Assembly (NCBI GenBank): GCA_022376925.1
Contig: JAIOJX010000002.1
Location: forward strand, 134,612,831-134,676,830
DNA: 64,000 nucleotides
Direction: 5' to 3'
Source of the DNA: Tragulus kanchil
Lineage: Eukaryota > Chordata > Mammalia > Artiodactyla > Tragulidae
Shown here in pieces: positions 1 to 10,979 of the stretch. The position numbers and the translations under genes are program-made. The notes under the pieces were generated by a model. It had not been told where the DNA came from. It saw nothing but the letters and a program-made list of their open reading frames with translations, and ran no database searches. The stretch's first letter is position 1. The number at the start of each line of letters is the position of its first letter.

Positions 1-28
1 TGGCGCTGACAAGGGCCCAGCCTCTGAC
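1..28 (+). CDS. PRKCB: PRKCB exon 3, 3' end of an upstream duplicate copy (partial)
   Basis: Bases 1-28 are identical to 1120-1147, the last 28 bases of the complete exon, and encode the C-terminal residues ADKGPASD of the linker after the C1A finger. A consensus donor (gtaagtaac) follows at 29, as in the complete copy. The exon is cut by the window edge. The flanking intron matches the sequence downstream of the complete exon up to about 838, so this is part of the first 1.1 kb tandem duplication. If both copies were real, PRKCB would carry two adjacent 83-base exons. I think one of them is an assembly duplicate. I cannot tell which copy is the true one. Confidence 0.85.
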
Positions 29-369
29 GTAAGTAACGGGTACTGGTCACTCTCTCTGACCCCAGTCAGTGTGTCCTGTTGGGTAACTGCGAATATACTG
101 AGATAAAGTCAGGATGTCATGGTCCTTACAGTGACTGAGACAATTTTCATTTCAAGAAAAAAATAACACGTTTTGAGAGGGAGGCATGACTTCAAGAAAC
201 CAGTTTCCTTAGTATGATTTTGCACCATGTCTGCCCCTTGATGGCGGAGGCATGAGCGTGGTGGGCAGGGGTTCAGCTGGGAGGACCACAGCTCATCAGG
301 ATGGTGCCTTGCTGTGAACTCTGTGACTCTTTGGTAGGGAACTCTTTGTACCAAGAATTAAGAGTAAGT

Positions 370-600
370 GAGGACTTCCCTGGTGGCTCAGTGGGTAGAG
401 AGTCTGCCTTGCAGGGCAGGGGGGACTGGTTTGATCCCTGACAAGGGAAGATCTCACGTGCTGAGGAGCGTCTGGATGGATATGTCCAATGGATGAGCCA
501 GCACTCTGGAGTGCATGCGCCCAGAGCTGGTGCCCTGCAATGAGAGAGGCCACTGCAAAGGCAGGCCCACACAGGCCAAAGAATAAAGATGGATGAAAAT
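370..600 (+). mobile_element. CHR-2-like tRNA-derived SINE
   Basis: Starts with the acttccctggtggctcagtg head, has a B-box-like ggtttgatccc, then the CHR-2 body ending in aaagatggatgaaa and an A-rich tail. No C-rich tail. A copy lies at about 1489-1720 through duplication A. Confidence 0.75.
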
Positions 601-1064
601 AAATATTAAAAAATAATTTTAAAAAATGATTGTGCTGATTAAAAAAAAAAGAGGAAGTGAGCTTATGCTGCTTCCATGCCAGCCAGAGTATGCCTTGTGC
701 TGTGGGGTGAGGGATGCTCATGGATAAAACTGGCAAATACACTTTGTTTGGATCATGATTGCTTTATTTTAATATGGATTGAAAACTAGATCTAGTAGTG
801 GTTTTTCATTTAGGGTGGGGATAGAAGATTTCCTACCTTTTAATTTGGGGCATTAAGCTTCCATGTAGGTTCAAAAATAATTAGTAATTTGCGAGTTGTA
901 ACACCAAGGTACCCAAGGGGCAGAAACTGAAGCTATTGTTTATTTGGGTAGAAAGCCTTTGGGGATAAAGTCCAGACTTAATGATGTCTTCCTCCCTTCC
1001 TCTCCCTTCCTACTCTCCACTGACCCTCTCCCCTCCCTCCTACCCTCCCTTTCCTCTTTTGCAG

Positions 1065-1147
1065 TCTGCTGTTTTGTCGTGCACAAGCGGTGCCATGAAT
1101 TCGTCACTTTCTCCTGCCCTGGCGCTGACAAGGGCCCAGCCTCTGAC
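1065..1147 (+). CDS. PRKCB: PRKCB exon 3: C1A zinc finger, second half
   Basis: This exon encodes part of protein kinase C beta, a calcium- and diacylglycerol-activated Ser/Thr kinase recruited from cytosol to membrane. It is 83 bases long: two bases complete a codon begun in the preceding exon, then 27 codons begin [12 protein letters not shown] and end ADKGPASD. The residues match the end of the C1A (diacylglycerol/phorbol ester) finger: Cys-x4-His-x2-Cys-x7-Cys zinc ligands followed by the linker to C1B. The acceptor is a pyrimidine-rich tract (about 1022-1060) ending in gcag at 1061-1064; the donor gtaagt starts at 1148. The ending GPASD, joined to the [15 protein letters not shown] of the next exon, is PKC beta rather than alpha or gamma by recognition. 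The exon ends in phase 0, matching the next exon. A partial second copy lies at 1-28. Confidence 0.96.
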
Positions 1148-1989
1148 GTAAGTAACGGGTACTGGTCACTCTCTCTGACCCCAGTCAGTGTGTCCTGTTG
1201 GGTAACTGCGAATATACTGAGATAAAGTCAGGATGTCATGGTCCTTACAGTGACTGAGACAATTTTCATTTCAAGAAAAAAATAACACGTTTTGAGAGGG
1301 AGGCATGACTTCAAGAAACCAGTTTCCTTAGTATGATTTTGCACCATGTCTGCCCCTTGATGGCGGAGGCATGAGCGTGGTGGGCAGGGGTTCAGCTGGG
1401 AGGACCACAGCTCATCAGGATGGTGCCTTGCTGTGAACTCTGTGACTCTTTGGTAGGGAACTCTTTGTACCAAGAATTAAGAGTAAGTGAGGACTTCCCT
1501 GGTGGCTCAGTGGGTAGAGAGTCTGCCTTGCAGGGCAAGGGGCACTGGTTTGATCCCTGACAAGGGAAGATCTCACGTGCTGAGGAGCGTCTGGATGGAT
1601 ATGTCCAATGGATGAGCCAGCACTCTGGAGTGCATGCGCCCAGAGCTGGTGCCCTGCAATGAGAGAGGCCACTGCAAAGGCAGGCCCACACAGGCCAAAG
1701 AATAAAGATGGATGAAAATAAATATTAAAAAATAATTTTAAAAAATGATTGTGCTGATTAAAAAAAAAAAAAAGAGGAAGTGAGCTTATGCTGCTTCCAT
1801 GCCAGCCAGAGTATGCCTTGTGCTGTGGGGTGAGGGATGCTCATGGATAAAACTGGCAAATACACTTTGTTTGGATCATGATTGCTTTATTTTAATATGG
1901 ATTGAAAACTAGATCTAGTAGTGGTTTTTCATTTAGGGTGGGGATATAAAATTTCCTACCTAAGTAAAGGTATGTAGGTGAGACAAAAA

Positions 1990-2120
1990 TAGGGACTTTC
2001 TGGTGGTCCAGTGGTTAAGAATTTACACTTCCCATGCAGGACACATGGGTTTAATCCCTGACTGGGGAACTAAGATCCCAGGTGCTGTGTGGCATGGCCA
2101 AAAATAAATAAATATTTTTG
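1990..2120 (+). mobile_element. Short tRNA-derived SINE (CHR family head)
   Basis: Head gggactttctggtggtccag, degenerate B box, then gatcccaggtgctg and an (aaataaat) tail. Only the tRNA-related part is present. Confidence 0.65.
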
Positions 2121-2671
2121 AAAGATGATAAATTGACTCACAGAAAACATTAAGTGAATGACACTGTGAGTGCTCGGTGGCCAAAATCTTGGTCCAAGTT
2201 TCCCTAAAGTTTGGGGTCCCATGTGAATCGCTTACCCAGCAGTCATTGCTAGCCCCCTTTCTCTTCTTTCTGACAGAGGCCACCTGAGAGACTAAAAGAA
2301 AGATGCCCAGCTCCGTTTCAGGTAGTGAGTGAGCCCGTGTCCCAGTTCTGCTCAGTGGGACCTGAGGAAAAGTCTGGGCCAGGCTTCTAGGAAGCCTGAA
2401 AAGGGAAGACATTCTTTCTTCTGTTGGAAGTTTTTGTGGGAGCACATAATGCGCGGAGTTGTGGCAACCCTTAGGGTCGATCAGAAAGCTATGGCTGACA
2501 TCCTGAGCATGACTGAGTGGAAGCGTTGAAGGAACCTGGGTCGTTGATGGCATGGATGAGCTCCTGAGCCAACACGGAGCTCTCTTATGCTCAGATTGTG
2601 TATATAAGATAAGAAGCACCTCTTACTGGTAAAGTCTCACTGCTCAGAGTATTTTTATCCATGATAAAAAT

Positions 2672-3346
2672 AGATTATCCAGGGCTTCCCCTGGTGGTCC
2701 AGTGGGTAAGGACACCGCCTTGCAGTGCAAAGGGCGCCGGTTCGATCCCTGGCCTGGGAAAATCCCATGTGCCGTGGAGCGGCTGGACTGATGTGTCCAA
2801 TCACTGAGCCGGAGCTCTGGAGCACATGTGCCCAGAGCCAGTGCTCTGCAACGACAGACGCCACCGCGATGGGAGGCCCATAGGAGCCAAAGAACAAAGA
2901 TGGATGAAAATGGAAAAATGAAAGACCAATAGAAGTGGCTGGCCCGCCCGCTCCCCTCCCTCCCCAACCCGACCCCTGCCCAAAATAAATAAATAAATAA
3001 ATCTTTAAAAAAAAAAAAAGGGCTTCCCCTGGTGGCCCAGTGGGTAAGGACACCGCCTTGCAGTGCAAGGGGCGCCGGTTCGATCCCTGGCCTGGGAAGA
3101 TCCCACCTGCCGTGGAGCGGCTGGACCCATGTGTCCAATTGCTGAGTGGGAGCTCTGGAGCGCATGGGCCTAGAGCCGGCGCTCTGCAACTACAGATGCC
3201 ACCATGATGGGAGGCCCACAGGAGCCAAAGAACAAAGATGGATGAAAATAGAGAAATGGAAGACCAACGGAAGTGGCCCGCCCACTCCCCTCCCTCCCCA
3301 AACCCGACCCCCGCCCAAAATAAATTAAAAAAAAAAAGATTATCCA
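2672..3346 (+). mobile_element. Two tandem CHR-2-like SINEs inside one target-site duplication
   Basis: Elements at about 2682-3020 and 3021-3336 lie in the same orientation. Each has the ggcttcccctggtgg head, ggttcgatccct B box, body and a C-rich segment (2943-2981 and 3277-3316) before an A-rich tail. The 10 bases agattatcca occur at 2672-2681 and 3337-3346 and flank the pair as a whole. Confidence 0.8.
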
Positions 3347-4029
3347 ATGGATATGAGGATATTTTTTATCCATGACAGTTTCAGGCAGCTGAAGCTGTTC
3401 TGGACCTTCCACCATGCCCCTCTGGCATTGGCCCAGGTATGAACAGTGTTCGGCATGCCCTCTTCTCTTATTTTGTTCCTACTTTGGTTTACCTTCTGGG
3501 GATTTTCCTCACTGGCTTTGTCTCCCGTTGGTCCTGTCTGGATCCCTACAACTTGACAGCTGACCTCAGCTTGCTCGACGTGGGTAGTGACTACCTTCTG
3601 TTGTCGCATATGTTCTTGCTGGCCTCCTAACAGTGGTCATCTGCCACTTTGTTGCAAGTCAGGGGCAGGCCATGCACACTCTAGAGCTCATTCTACGCTT
3701 GCTTTGCTTGGAGACCATGGTACTTGGTTTAATAACTCCAGGCCACAGAGAACAACTAAAGCCCTCACAGGCCTGTTTGCAGAGATGCACAAGGGCCCAG
3801 TCTTTCTGTTCTCTCAGATCACAGACCCTGACTCTTTCAGTCCAATCCTTCTCTTGTCTCCAGGAAAGCAGGCAGGTTTGGGGGACAGCCTGGTTCCATT
3901 GTGCAGGTCTGAATGCTCATGAAGACCAAAGCTGGATACTCAGCCGCCAGGAGGATGGTGCTTCCCACATCCCGTCTTTATTCACTGACCTTTTTTCTTT
4001 TTAATTTTGGCCCCTTTTATAGGTTTTTT
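3347..4029. other. Unassigned intronic sequence
   Basis: No repeat family, exon or RNA gene recognised. Overlapping short open frames (89, 111 and 123 codons) have no recognisable protein similarity. Confidence 0.6.
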
Positions 4030-4265
4030 ATTTATTTATTTTCATCCATCTTTATTCTTTAGCCTGTGTGGGCCTCCCATTGGAGTGGCCTCTCTTGTTG
4101 CAGAGCACCGGCTCTGGGCACATGCGCTCCAGAGCGCTGGCTCATAATGGGACACACCAGCCAGCTGCTCTGCAGCATGTGGGATCTTCCCGGGCCAGGG
4201 ATTGAACTGGTGCCCCTTTTGTACCTCAAGGCAAACTCTTTACCCACTGGACCACCAAGAAAGCC
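4030..4265 (-). mobile_element. CHR-2-like SINE
   Basis: Read on the minus strand it has the gggctttcttggtggtccag head at the right end and the catccatcttt tail at the left. It belongs to the version without a C-rich tail. Confidence 0.75.
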
Positions 4266-4689
4266 CTATTCATTGATTTTTGTATGTTGCCTGAGATAGA
4301 AAGAGCTCCAGGTGTTTCATGTGGAAAGGGAAATTTTGCTTCCTGAAACGGAAAAGTCCAAGGGCAGACTGGCTTCAGATGCAGTGAATCAAGGTGCTGA
4401 AATGAGATCTTTGGGGATCTCGTTCCCCATTTCTTGGCTCAGCCTTCCTCTGTCCTGGTTTCTGTTTCAAGAAGGCTTTTCTCCTAGGGGAACGTAAAGG
4501 CTGTGGTACCTTTAGTCTTTGTGTCTTATCCCTGCCGCCTTTCCGGTGGCAAGAGCTAAACTCTCAGTGAATCTTGGATCATGTATAACCAAGATGGTTA
4601 TGCTCATTGGCAGGCCTAGTTATGGGCTGACTTCTGGAGAGGTTTGAGAGTGGAAGAGAGGTGGTCCCTCAGAGGAAAACTGGAGAAGC

Positions 4690-4870
4690 GGTACTGTGTA
4701 CTGGTAAAAATCCTACTATGAATGGAGCCAGCATGTCTAGGCTCAGATATGCATGACCTTGGGTGAAGTACTTCAATCCATTTTATGCTTTAGATTGATC
4801 TGTTGAACATGAGTAATACAGTAGTCCCTACCTGATAACCTTGCTAGGAGTATCCAGTGTGTATGCATAG
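4690..4870 (+). mobile_element. MIR SINE, diverged
   Basis: Weak MIR pattern (catgaccttgggtgaagtac, then a T-rich part and gagtaatacagtag). Its 3' part lies in duplication B. Confidence 0.5.
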
Positions 4871-6980
4871 AACTGTATCTGGTACATATTGAAGACGATA
4901 ATGACAATGATAATGGATACCTGTGAATATGTGCTGGGCAGACAGCAAGGACAGAGGTCTACCAGATACGTCTGATGAATGGCTAAGTCCTCTGCCCGCC
5001 ACCTGGCAGTCATCCTTCCTAGGAGTGTGTAGGCGCCATAAGTTGTAGGAGACGCTGCTCTGTGTGAATGGAACAATGCAGCCATTCATTGCCTTGGTCA
5101 CGGGGAGAGCAGGCAGTGTGCCCTGCAGCCCACGTGCACAGGATTTGGCAGCCTACCTGAAGTGATTCAGTCTCTGGACATAGTTCCAAGAAAGCCGGTT
5201 GGCACCAAGCCTGAATGAATTGGTCCATACTCCTGATCTGGCTTGACTCGGTTCATTGACCTTTTTTTGTCCATGGTTGAGATGTGATTGAAGATCTGGC
5301 CACATTTGCTTGCCAACCTGGCCGGGCTGTCTGAGGCTCATGCAGATAAGGAGAGGTACCCTCCTCTTGTGTGACCTTGGAGGAGCAGGTATGCAGCAAG
5401 CTTGTGGAGCAGAAAGACACAGTCTCCATCTGTTAAGAAGGAATTGTCCTTTCTGTCCTCTGCCCTGTCCTATTCCGAGTCCAAGCTGAGTCAAGGAATA
5501 TTCTGGATATTAGTAGATCTTTGGGGGGTTGACAGCCTTCTAGGTCTCCATCAAGTAACTCTCAAGAGTCTTCTCCAGCACCACAGTTCAAAGGCATCAG
5601 TTCTTTGCTGCTCAGCCTTCTTTATGGTCCAAGGAGATCAAACTAGTCAATCCTAATTGAAATCAACCCTGAATATTCATTGGAAGGACTGATGCTGAAG
5701 CTGAAGCTCCAATACTTTGCCTACTTGATGCAAAGAGACAGTTCTTTGGAAAAGACTCTGATGCTTGGAAAAATGGAAGGCGGAAGGAGAAGGGGATGAC
5801 AGAGGATGAGATGGTTGGATAGCATCACTGAGTCAGTGGACATTGAGCTCCTGTCCATTCCAGGAGCTCCAAGAGATGGTGAAGGACAGGGAAGTCTAAC
5901 ATGAGTAATACAGTAGTCCCTACCTGATAACCGTAGGAGTCGTGTATGCATAGAACTGTATCTGGTACATATTGAAGACGATAATGACAATGATAATGGA
6001 TACCTGTGAATATGTGCTGGGCAGACAGCAAGGACAGAGGTCTACCAGATACGTCTGATGAATGGCTAAGTCCTCTGCCCGCCACCTGGCAGTCATCCTT
6101 CCTAGGAGTGTGTAGGCGCCATAAGTTGTAGGAGACGCTGCTCTGTGTGAATGGAACAATGCAGCCATTCATTGCCTTGGTCACGGGGAGAGCAGGCAGT
6201 GTGCCCTGCAGCCCACGTGCACAGGATTTGGCAGCCTACCTGAAGTGATTCAGTCTCTGGACATAGTTCCAAGAAAGCCGGTTGGCACCAAGCCTGAATG
6301 AATTGGTCCAGACTCCTGATCTGGCTTGACTCGGTTCATTGACCTTTTTCTGTCCATGGTTGAGATGTGATTGAAGATCTGGCCACATTTGCTTGCCAAC
6401 CTGGCCGGGCTGTCTGAGGCTCATGCAGATAAGGAGAGGTACCCTCCTCTTGTGTGACCTTGGAGGAGCAGGTATGCAGCAAGCTTGTGGAGCAGAAAGA
6501 CACAGTCTCCATCTGTTAAGAAGGAATTGTCCTTTCTGTCCTCTGCCCTGTCCTATTCCGAGTCCAAGCTGAGTCAAGGAATATTCTGGATATTAGTAGA
6601 TCTTTGGGGGGTTGACAGCCTTCTAGGTCTCCATCAAGTAACTCTCAAGAGTCTTCTCCAGCACCACAGTTCAAAGGCATCAGTTCTTTGCTGCTCAGCC
6701 TTCTTTATGGTCCAAGGAGATCAAACTAGTCAATCCTAATTGAAATCAACCCTGAATATTCATTGGAAGGACTGATGCTGAAGCTGAAGCTCCAATACTT
6801 TGCCTACTTGATGCAAAGAGACAGTTCTTTGGAAAAGACTCTGATGCTTGGAAAAATGGAAGGCGGAAGGAGAAGGGGATGACAGAGGATGAGATGGTTG
6901 GATAGCATCACTGAGTCAGTGGACATTGAGCTCCTGTCCATTCCAGGAGCTCCAAGAGATGGTGAAGGACAGGGAAGTCT
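4806..6980. repeat. Tandem duplication B (copies 1092 and 1083 bp)
   Basis: Copy 1 is 4806-5897 and copy 2 is 5898-6980, directly abutting. Copy 2 lacks nine bases in small pieces within its first 50 bases; later the copies are almost identical. Copy 2 runs on into the true BovB 3' end, which copy 1 lacks. Confidence 0.95.
5561..5897 (+). mobile_element. BovB LINE 3' fragment with 5' inversion (duplicate copy)
   Basis: 5561-5630 matches BovB on the minus strand; from 5631 adjoining BovB sequence continues on the plus strand. This is the structure left by twin priming. The element is cut at 5897 by the duplication junction. The complete version is at 6644-7030. Confidence 0.8.
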
Positions 6981-7030
6981 GGAGTTCCACAGTCGCCAAG
7001 AGTCAGCCATGACTGAGAGACTGAACTGAG
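6644..7030 (+). mobile_element. BovB LINE 3' end with 5' inversion
   Basis: 6644-6713 is inverted BovB, 6714-7030 is plus-strand BovB running to the usual 3' end (gagagactgaactgag). The switch point joins sequences that are adjacent in the intact element. It is non-coding and diverged. Confidence 0.8.
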
Positions 7031-7593
7031 ATCTCCATCATGGCATATTAGGTTACCTGAGGGAATTTGGTAAATCAAGCTCTGTCCCGGTGAACTCAGC
7101 TACTGACCCAACCATTCAGGTCCAGTCAGAATAAACAGTACATAAGGGCACTGCTGAAGGACTTCAGAACACAGCAAGAGTTCCTGGATGGTGCTTCTGG
7201 CCATTTGCACACACGCACCCTACTGGTTCTCAAGTCTTTTCAGAATGAGAAAGAGAAGACTTGTCTCTGAGGGCTGTGAGACTGGGATGAACCAAGTGAG
7301 GACTTGCCCTGGGCACGGAAATGAAGGGATTCTGACGTATGCCTATGGATGTCTGGTGGGTGGATGACCTAGGCTGGCCCTGTTCACACGGCTAGCAGTA
7401 AGCTGGTTGTTGGCCTAGGTCCCCTGGTTCTCCCCTACATAACTTCTCCTCCTCCAGCCAGTCCCTAGCTCTGGCTTGTTCACATGGCAGTTTCAGGGTT
7501 CCAGGAAGAGCAAATGAATACCTCGCACTGCATCAGGACTTTTTCAGCTCATGCATTGTGTTTGATAATGTCCCACAAGACCAGGTAGTCTCA
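7031..7593. other. Unassigned intronic sequence
   Basis: Follows the BovB 3' end. Ordinary base composition; nothing recognised. 7810-8117 is likewise unassigned. Confidence 0.6.
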
Positions 7594-7809
7594 TGTTGTT
7601 GTTGCTGTTCATTGCTAAGTCTTACCCAACTCTTTGCAACCCCATGGACTGTAGCCCACCAGGCTCCTCTGTCCATGGAATTCTCCACGCAAGAATATTG
7701 GAGTGGGTTGCCATTTGCTTCTCCAAAGGAATGTTCCTGGACCAGGAATTGAACCCTTGTCTCCTGGACTGGCAGGTGGATTCTTTATCACTGAGCCACC
7801 AAGGAAGCC
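7594..7809 (-). mobile_element. Bov-A2/Bov-tA SINE
   Basis: Recognised by the minus-strand landmarks ccatggactgtagcccacca, aatattggagtgggttgcca and tcactgagccaccaaggaag. Full-length, moderately diverged. Confidence 0.85.
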
Positions 7810-8117
7810 CCCAAGCGGTCTCACGGCCAAGCCCAGATTCAAGTGGTAAAGAAATAGACTTCACTGTCCATGGGAGGGAAAGAACCTCTGGCCTAGCTAC
7901 TGCAGATCCTGTTGACTCGGGGTCACTGTGGAACAGAAACCATGGAGGCCATCACACTGGACTTCATAAAGGACCCTTGGGTGTCACTGTGATTCAGAGA
8001 GTCAGAAAACCTCAGCAGGACAACCGACCTCATGTATTCCCTGCCCCAGGTCCCTGGCTGACTTAGCCCCCTCTAGCTACAGATGAGAAGTTGGGCAATT
8101 TATGAATCACTGCCAGA

Positions 8118-8380
8118 GACCATGGTGGTTAAGAGTGTGGACAATGAAATCATACCTGAGGTCAGGTCCTGACTCTGCTGGTTACTCATGAGCGACCTTG
8201 GGTGTGTCATTTTCTTTCTCTGTGGTCAGTTTCCTTATCCACAAACTGGGATGCTAGGTCTGTTGTAATAATTTTTTAAAAATCCTTAAAACAAAAAAGA
8301 GTTAACCGCAGCAGCATCAAACGGATTAACCACAGATGGATTAAAGAGCTATTGTGTGAAAGTGCTAAGCATAGTGCCTG
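8118..8380 (+). mobile_element. MIR SINE
   Basis: ctgactctgctggttactca, gagcgaccttgggtgtgtca and ttccttatccacaaactggg follow MIR order; the end matches gctaagcatagtgcctg. Confidence 0.7.
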
Positions 8381-8512
8381 TCCCATCCTACGCCCTTGGT
8401 GCAAGTAAGTAGCTGACCGCATTTCCACTGATCTCCCTCATCATGGATGTACTAATATTTCTCTCTTCTATTCCTCCATGTACCCAAGAATTGTGTTTCC
8501 ATTTCCACTGAG

Positions 8513-8694
8513 TGTGTGCTAATTTGCTCTGTTGTGTCTGACTATTGGCAACTTCATGGGGCTTTTCAGGCTCCTCTGTCCATGGAAATTCTTCAGGCAA
8601 GAATACTGGAGTGGGTTGCCATTCCTTCTTCCAGGGGGTCCTCCAAACCCAGGAACTGAACCTGCATCTCTTATATCCCTTGCATTGGCAGGGA
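8513..8694 (-). mobile_element. Bov-A2 SINE, diverged
   Basis: Carries the aatactggagtgggttgcca core and the tgcattggcaggg end; the outer head is missing. Confidence 0.75.
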
Positions 8695-10204
8695 TGCCCT
8701 TCCATTTCCATTACTTTACATAAAATTTCAAATTTTGCAGTGGAAAGCTGAGAAAAAGAACCTACACTTTGGCCACTGGATTCGCTCTACGATGGCCTGC
8801 ACTCTGTCTGTGGAGTGTGCTTTCTCTGATTCTGAATAAATCTATTTCTTACCTATTACTTTGTCTCTTGCTGAATTCTCTGCAAAGAGACATGAAGAAC
8901 CTGAACCTCAGTGGGTCCAGACTGTGGTTGGGAAATATGCGCAACTGTCTATAAGAAAAACACACTAGGCGCAGTTCAGGGTTTGGTCAGCAGGGCGGCG
9001 GCTTTCGTGTTGTCTTTGGGGGCAGCGATGTGGAGAAGGGGAAGATGCACTTTTCCCTTAGTGTCATTTTCTAGCAGGAGGTACACTACTTGATCGTGAC
9101 CTTGCTGCAAAGCTACTGCCAACGGTGTGAAGCCATCCTGCAAACAGATGGATGGGTCAAGACAGCTCTGTGGATATTTTTCTTCTTGATTAACAAAGTG
9201 ATCGAGTGTTTTGTTTTTTTTTTTTAAAAAGAGCCTACACTTTGGAGCCAGGACACCTTGGTGTCCAAATCCAGGGCTGAAGTTTCCAGCTCCATTGATC
9301 TTGATAAAATAATTTCAGTTCTGTGACTTTTAGTTTATATCATTAAAATGGGGAAAATAATGCATAAATCATAGGTTTAAGTGAGTATTCAATGAGAAGC
9401 TACTTGAACCACATCCAGAATAGTGTCTGGCACAAAGAAGGCACTAGGAAAATGGTTTCTAAATTATGATTAATCCCTAGTGGAATCTGTCCTACTCAAA
9501 AGGGGTACAGGTTACATTCTGACCTGCCAAGGAATAATAGCTAATAATAATAGCTAACTTTTGAGTAGAGGCTTTGTACCAGGCAGTACAGAAGGATAAA
9601 TCTACTCTTTAGCTCGTTTGTCTAAAGATAATTTTTCCAACGTTTATGGTTTTAGGACTAATAATTTCTTATCATTCATAGTAAAAGTACAGAATAAAAC
9701 TCATTGTTATGCCCTGTACCCAACTGATTCCATCACTAAGTCAGGTCAGTGAAAAACCCAGGCAGTAATGTTGAGTGTATCCTTTTGTGTTTCTTAATCA
9801 AGTCTTGCTTTATGAAGGAATATATTAAAAATGATAAATCATGCATTAGATGTTGAAGACTTAATAAAAGAGACATAAAAGAAAATTTGAAAAGAATATA
9901 TTATATTCATGTATTAAAAGAATATGCATATAAATGCTAATGGGCTTGAAAATATGGTTGAAATGGATGATTCTCTAGGAAATTTAAAATTGGCAATTTT
10001 GTCTCAAGAAGAAATTGAAAACCGTAACAGGCGAATAATCAAGAGAGAAATGAGAACATTGCTTTTCTTCTCCCTAAGCTCCAGAATAATAGGCTTCGTG
10101 GCTAAATTATTTTAAACTTTAGAAGAATGAAGAATTTCTCTTCATTTTATCTTGATTTTCATAAAAGTGAACCTTCTGTCTTAAAATATCTTTGTTTCCT
10201 TTTT
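8695..10204. other. Mostly unassigned intronic sequence
   Basis: Apart from the MIR at 9228-9475 I recognise nothing. 9476-10204 is AT-rich. A T-run lies at about 9213-9225. Confidence 0.6.
9228..9475 (+). mobile_element. MIR SINE
   Basis: cactttggagccaggacacc, cagttctgtgacttttagtt and atagtgtctggcacaaagaa fit a MIR; moderately diverged. Confidence 0.65.
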
Positions 10205-10400
10205 GTGACAGGCTTTACTTTTTTTTATTAAAGTGTAGCTGATGGATAATAAGTTACATGTGTACAGTATAACGCTTCACAATTTTAAAGGTTATACTCC
10301 ATTTGTAGTTACTATAAAATATTGGCTACATGTCCTGCATTGTACAATATATCCTTATATCTTATACCTAATCTGTTCATTTTAAACTATCAAATTATAG
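10205..10400 (-). mobile_element. L1 3' UTR fragment
   Basis: T-rich start then ttaaagtgtagctgatggat and acatgtcctgcattgtacaa, resembling antisense L1 3' sequence. Confidence 0.55.
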
Positions 10401-10979
10401 AGAAAAAGTCAGCCTTCCTAATTAAAAAAAGATTGAAAGTGAGATAAATCCAACTCAGATCTGCACTAGGAGAAGAGATGAACTCATGGGAAGGACATTA
10501 AGAAGGATTAAGAGCTTCTGGGACAAAGGCCTCAGACACTGGAACTGAGGATCCAGTACTTGAAGATGCTTTTGTCTTGGGCAGACTTTAGAAATTCTTA
10601 AGAATATACTGGGTCTTAGGGTATAGAGCAATCCTCAAACCCCAGATAAACTCTTGAGACCTAGAATCCGTCCCCTAGAAAGTGATGTTAGCTCAGATAG
10701 GGCCAAAGAGTGGGTGAATATGATGATACCTAAAGGGGATGTATATACTAAAGGAAAAAAGTTTGTCTGTAAGAGAAATTACAGCCAGGAGAGCCAAAGC
10801 TCGTCCTTCAGCGATTAGGAATTTGTAACTCACCGCCAGCCGCTTCAGCAGAGTTCTACCCGTAAGCGAAGCCTGAAAGCTGCTAGTAAATAAGAAAAGC
10901 CCTAATGGCAACATTCCAACCTTATCTGCTTACTATCCTAAGAACAAGTTAGCTTAATTCTTGACCAGAGTAACCTGTT
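10401..10979. other. Unassigned intronic sequence
   Basis: Could be upstream U3 of the LTR-like segment that follows, but no diagnostic element is seen. Confidence 0.5.

Larger units (their letters stand above)
1..1961. repeat. Tandem duplication A (offset 1119-1123)
   Basis: Bases 1-838 match 1120-1961. Head-to-tail reading puts the junction near 839, with copy 1 starting upstream of the window. Differences are few: a short substitution in the SINE near 411-425 and an A-run of 10 versus 14. The copies include PRKCB exon 3, its donor and a CHR-2-like SINE. Confidence 0.93.

Noticed and set aside
1065..1147. Assignment of the exon to PRKCA or PRKCG.
   Set aside because: The linker residues GPASD and the downstream [21 protein letters not shown] and HIERE match PKC beta; the alpha form differs at these positions as I know the family.
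2682..3336. tRNA gene candidates from A- and B-box-like promoter words.
   Set aside because: These are tRNA-derived SINE heads; no complete cloverleaf or anticodon arm is evident.
2655..3347. Open frame of 230 codons on the minus strand.
   Set aside because: It runs through two antisense SINEs; the repeated peptide within it reflects the two SINE copies.
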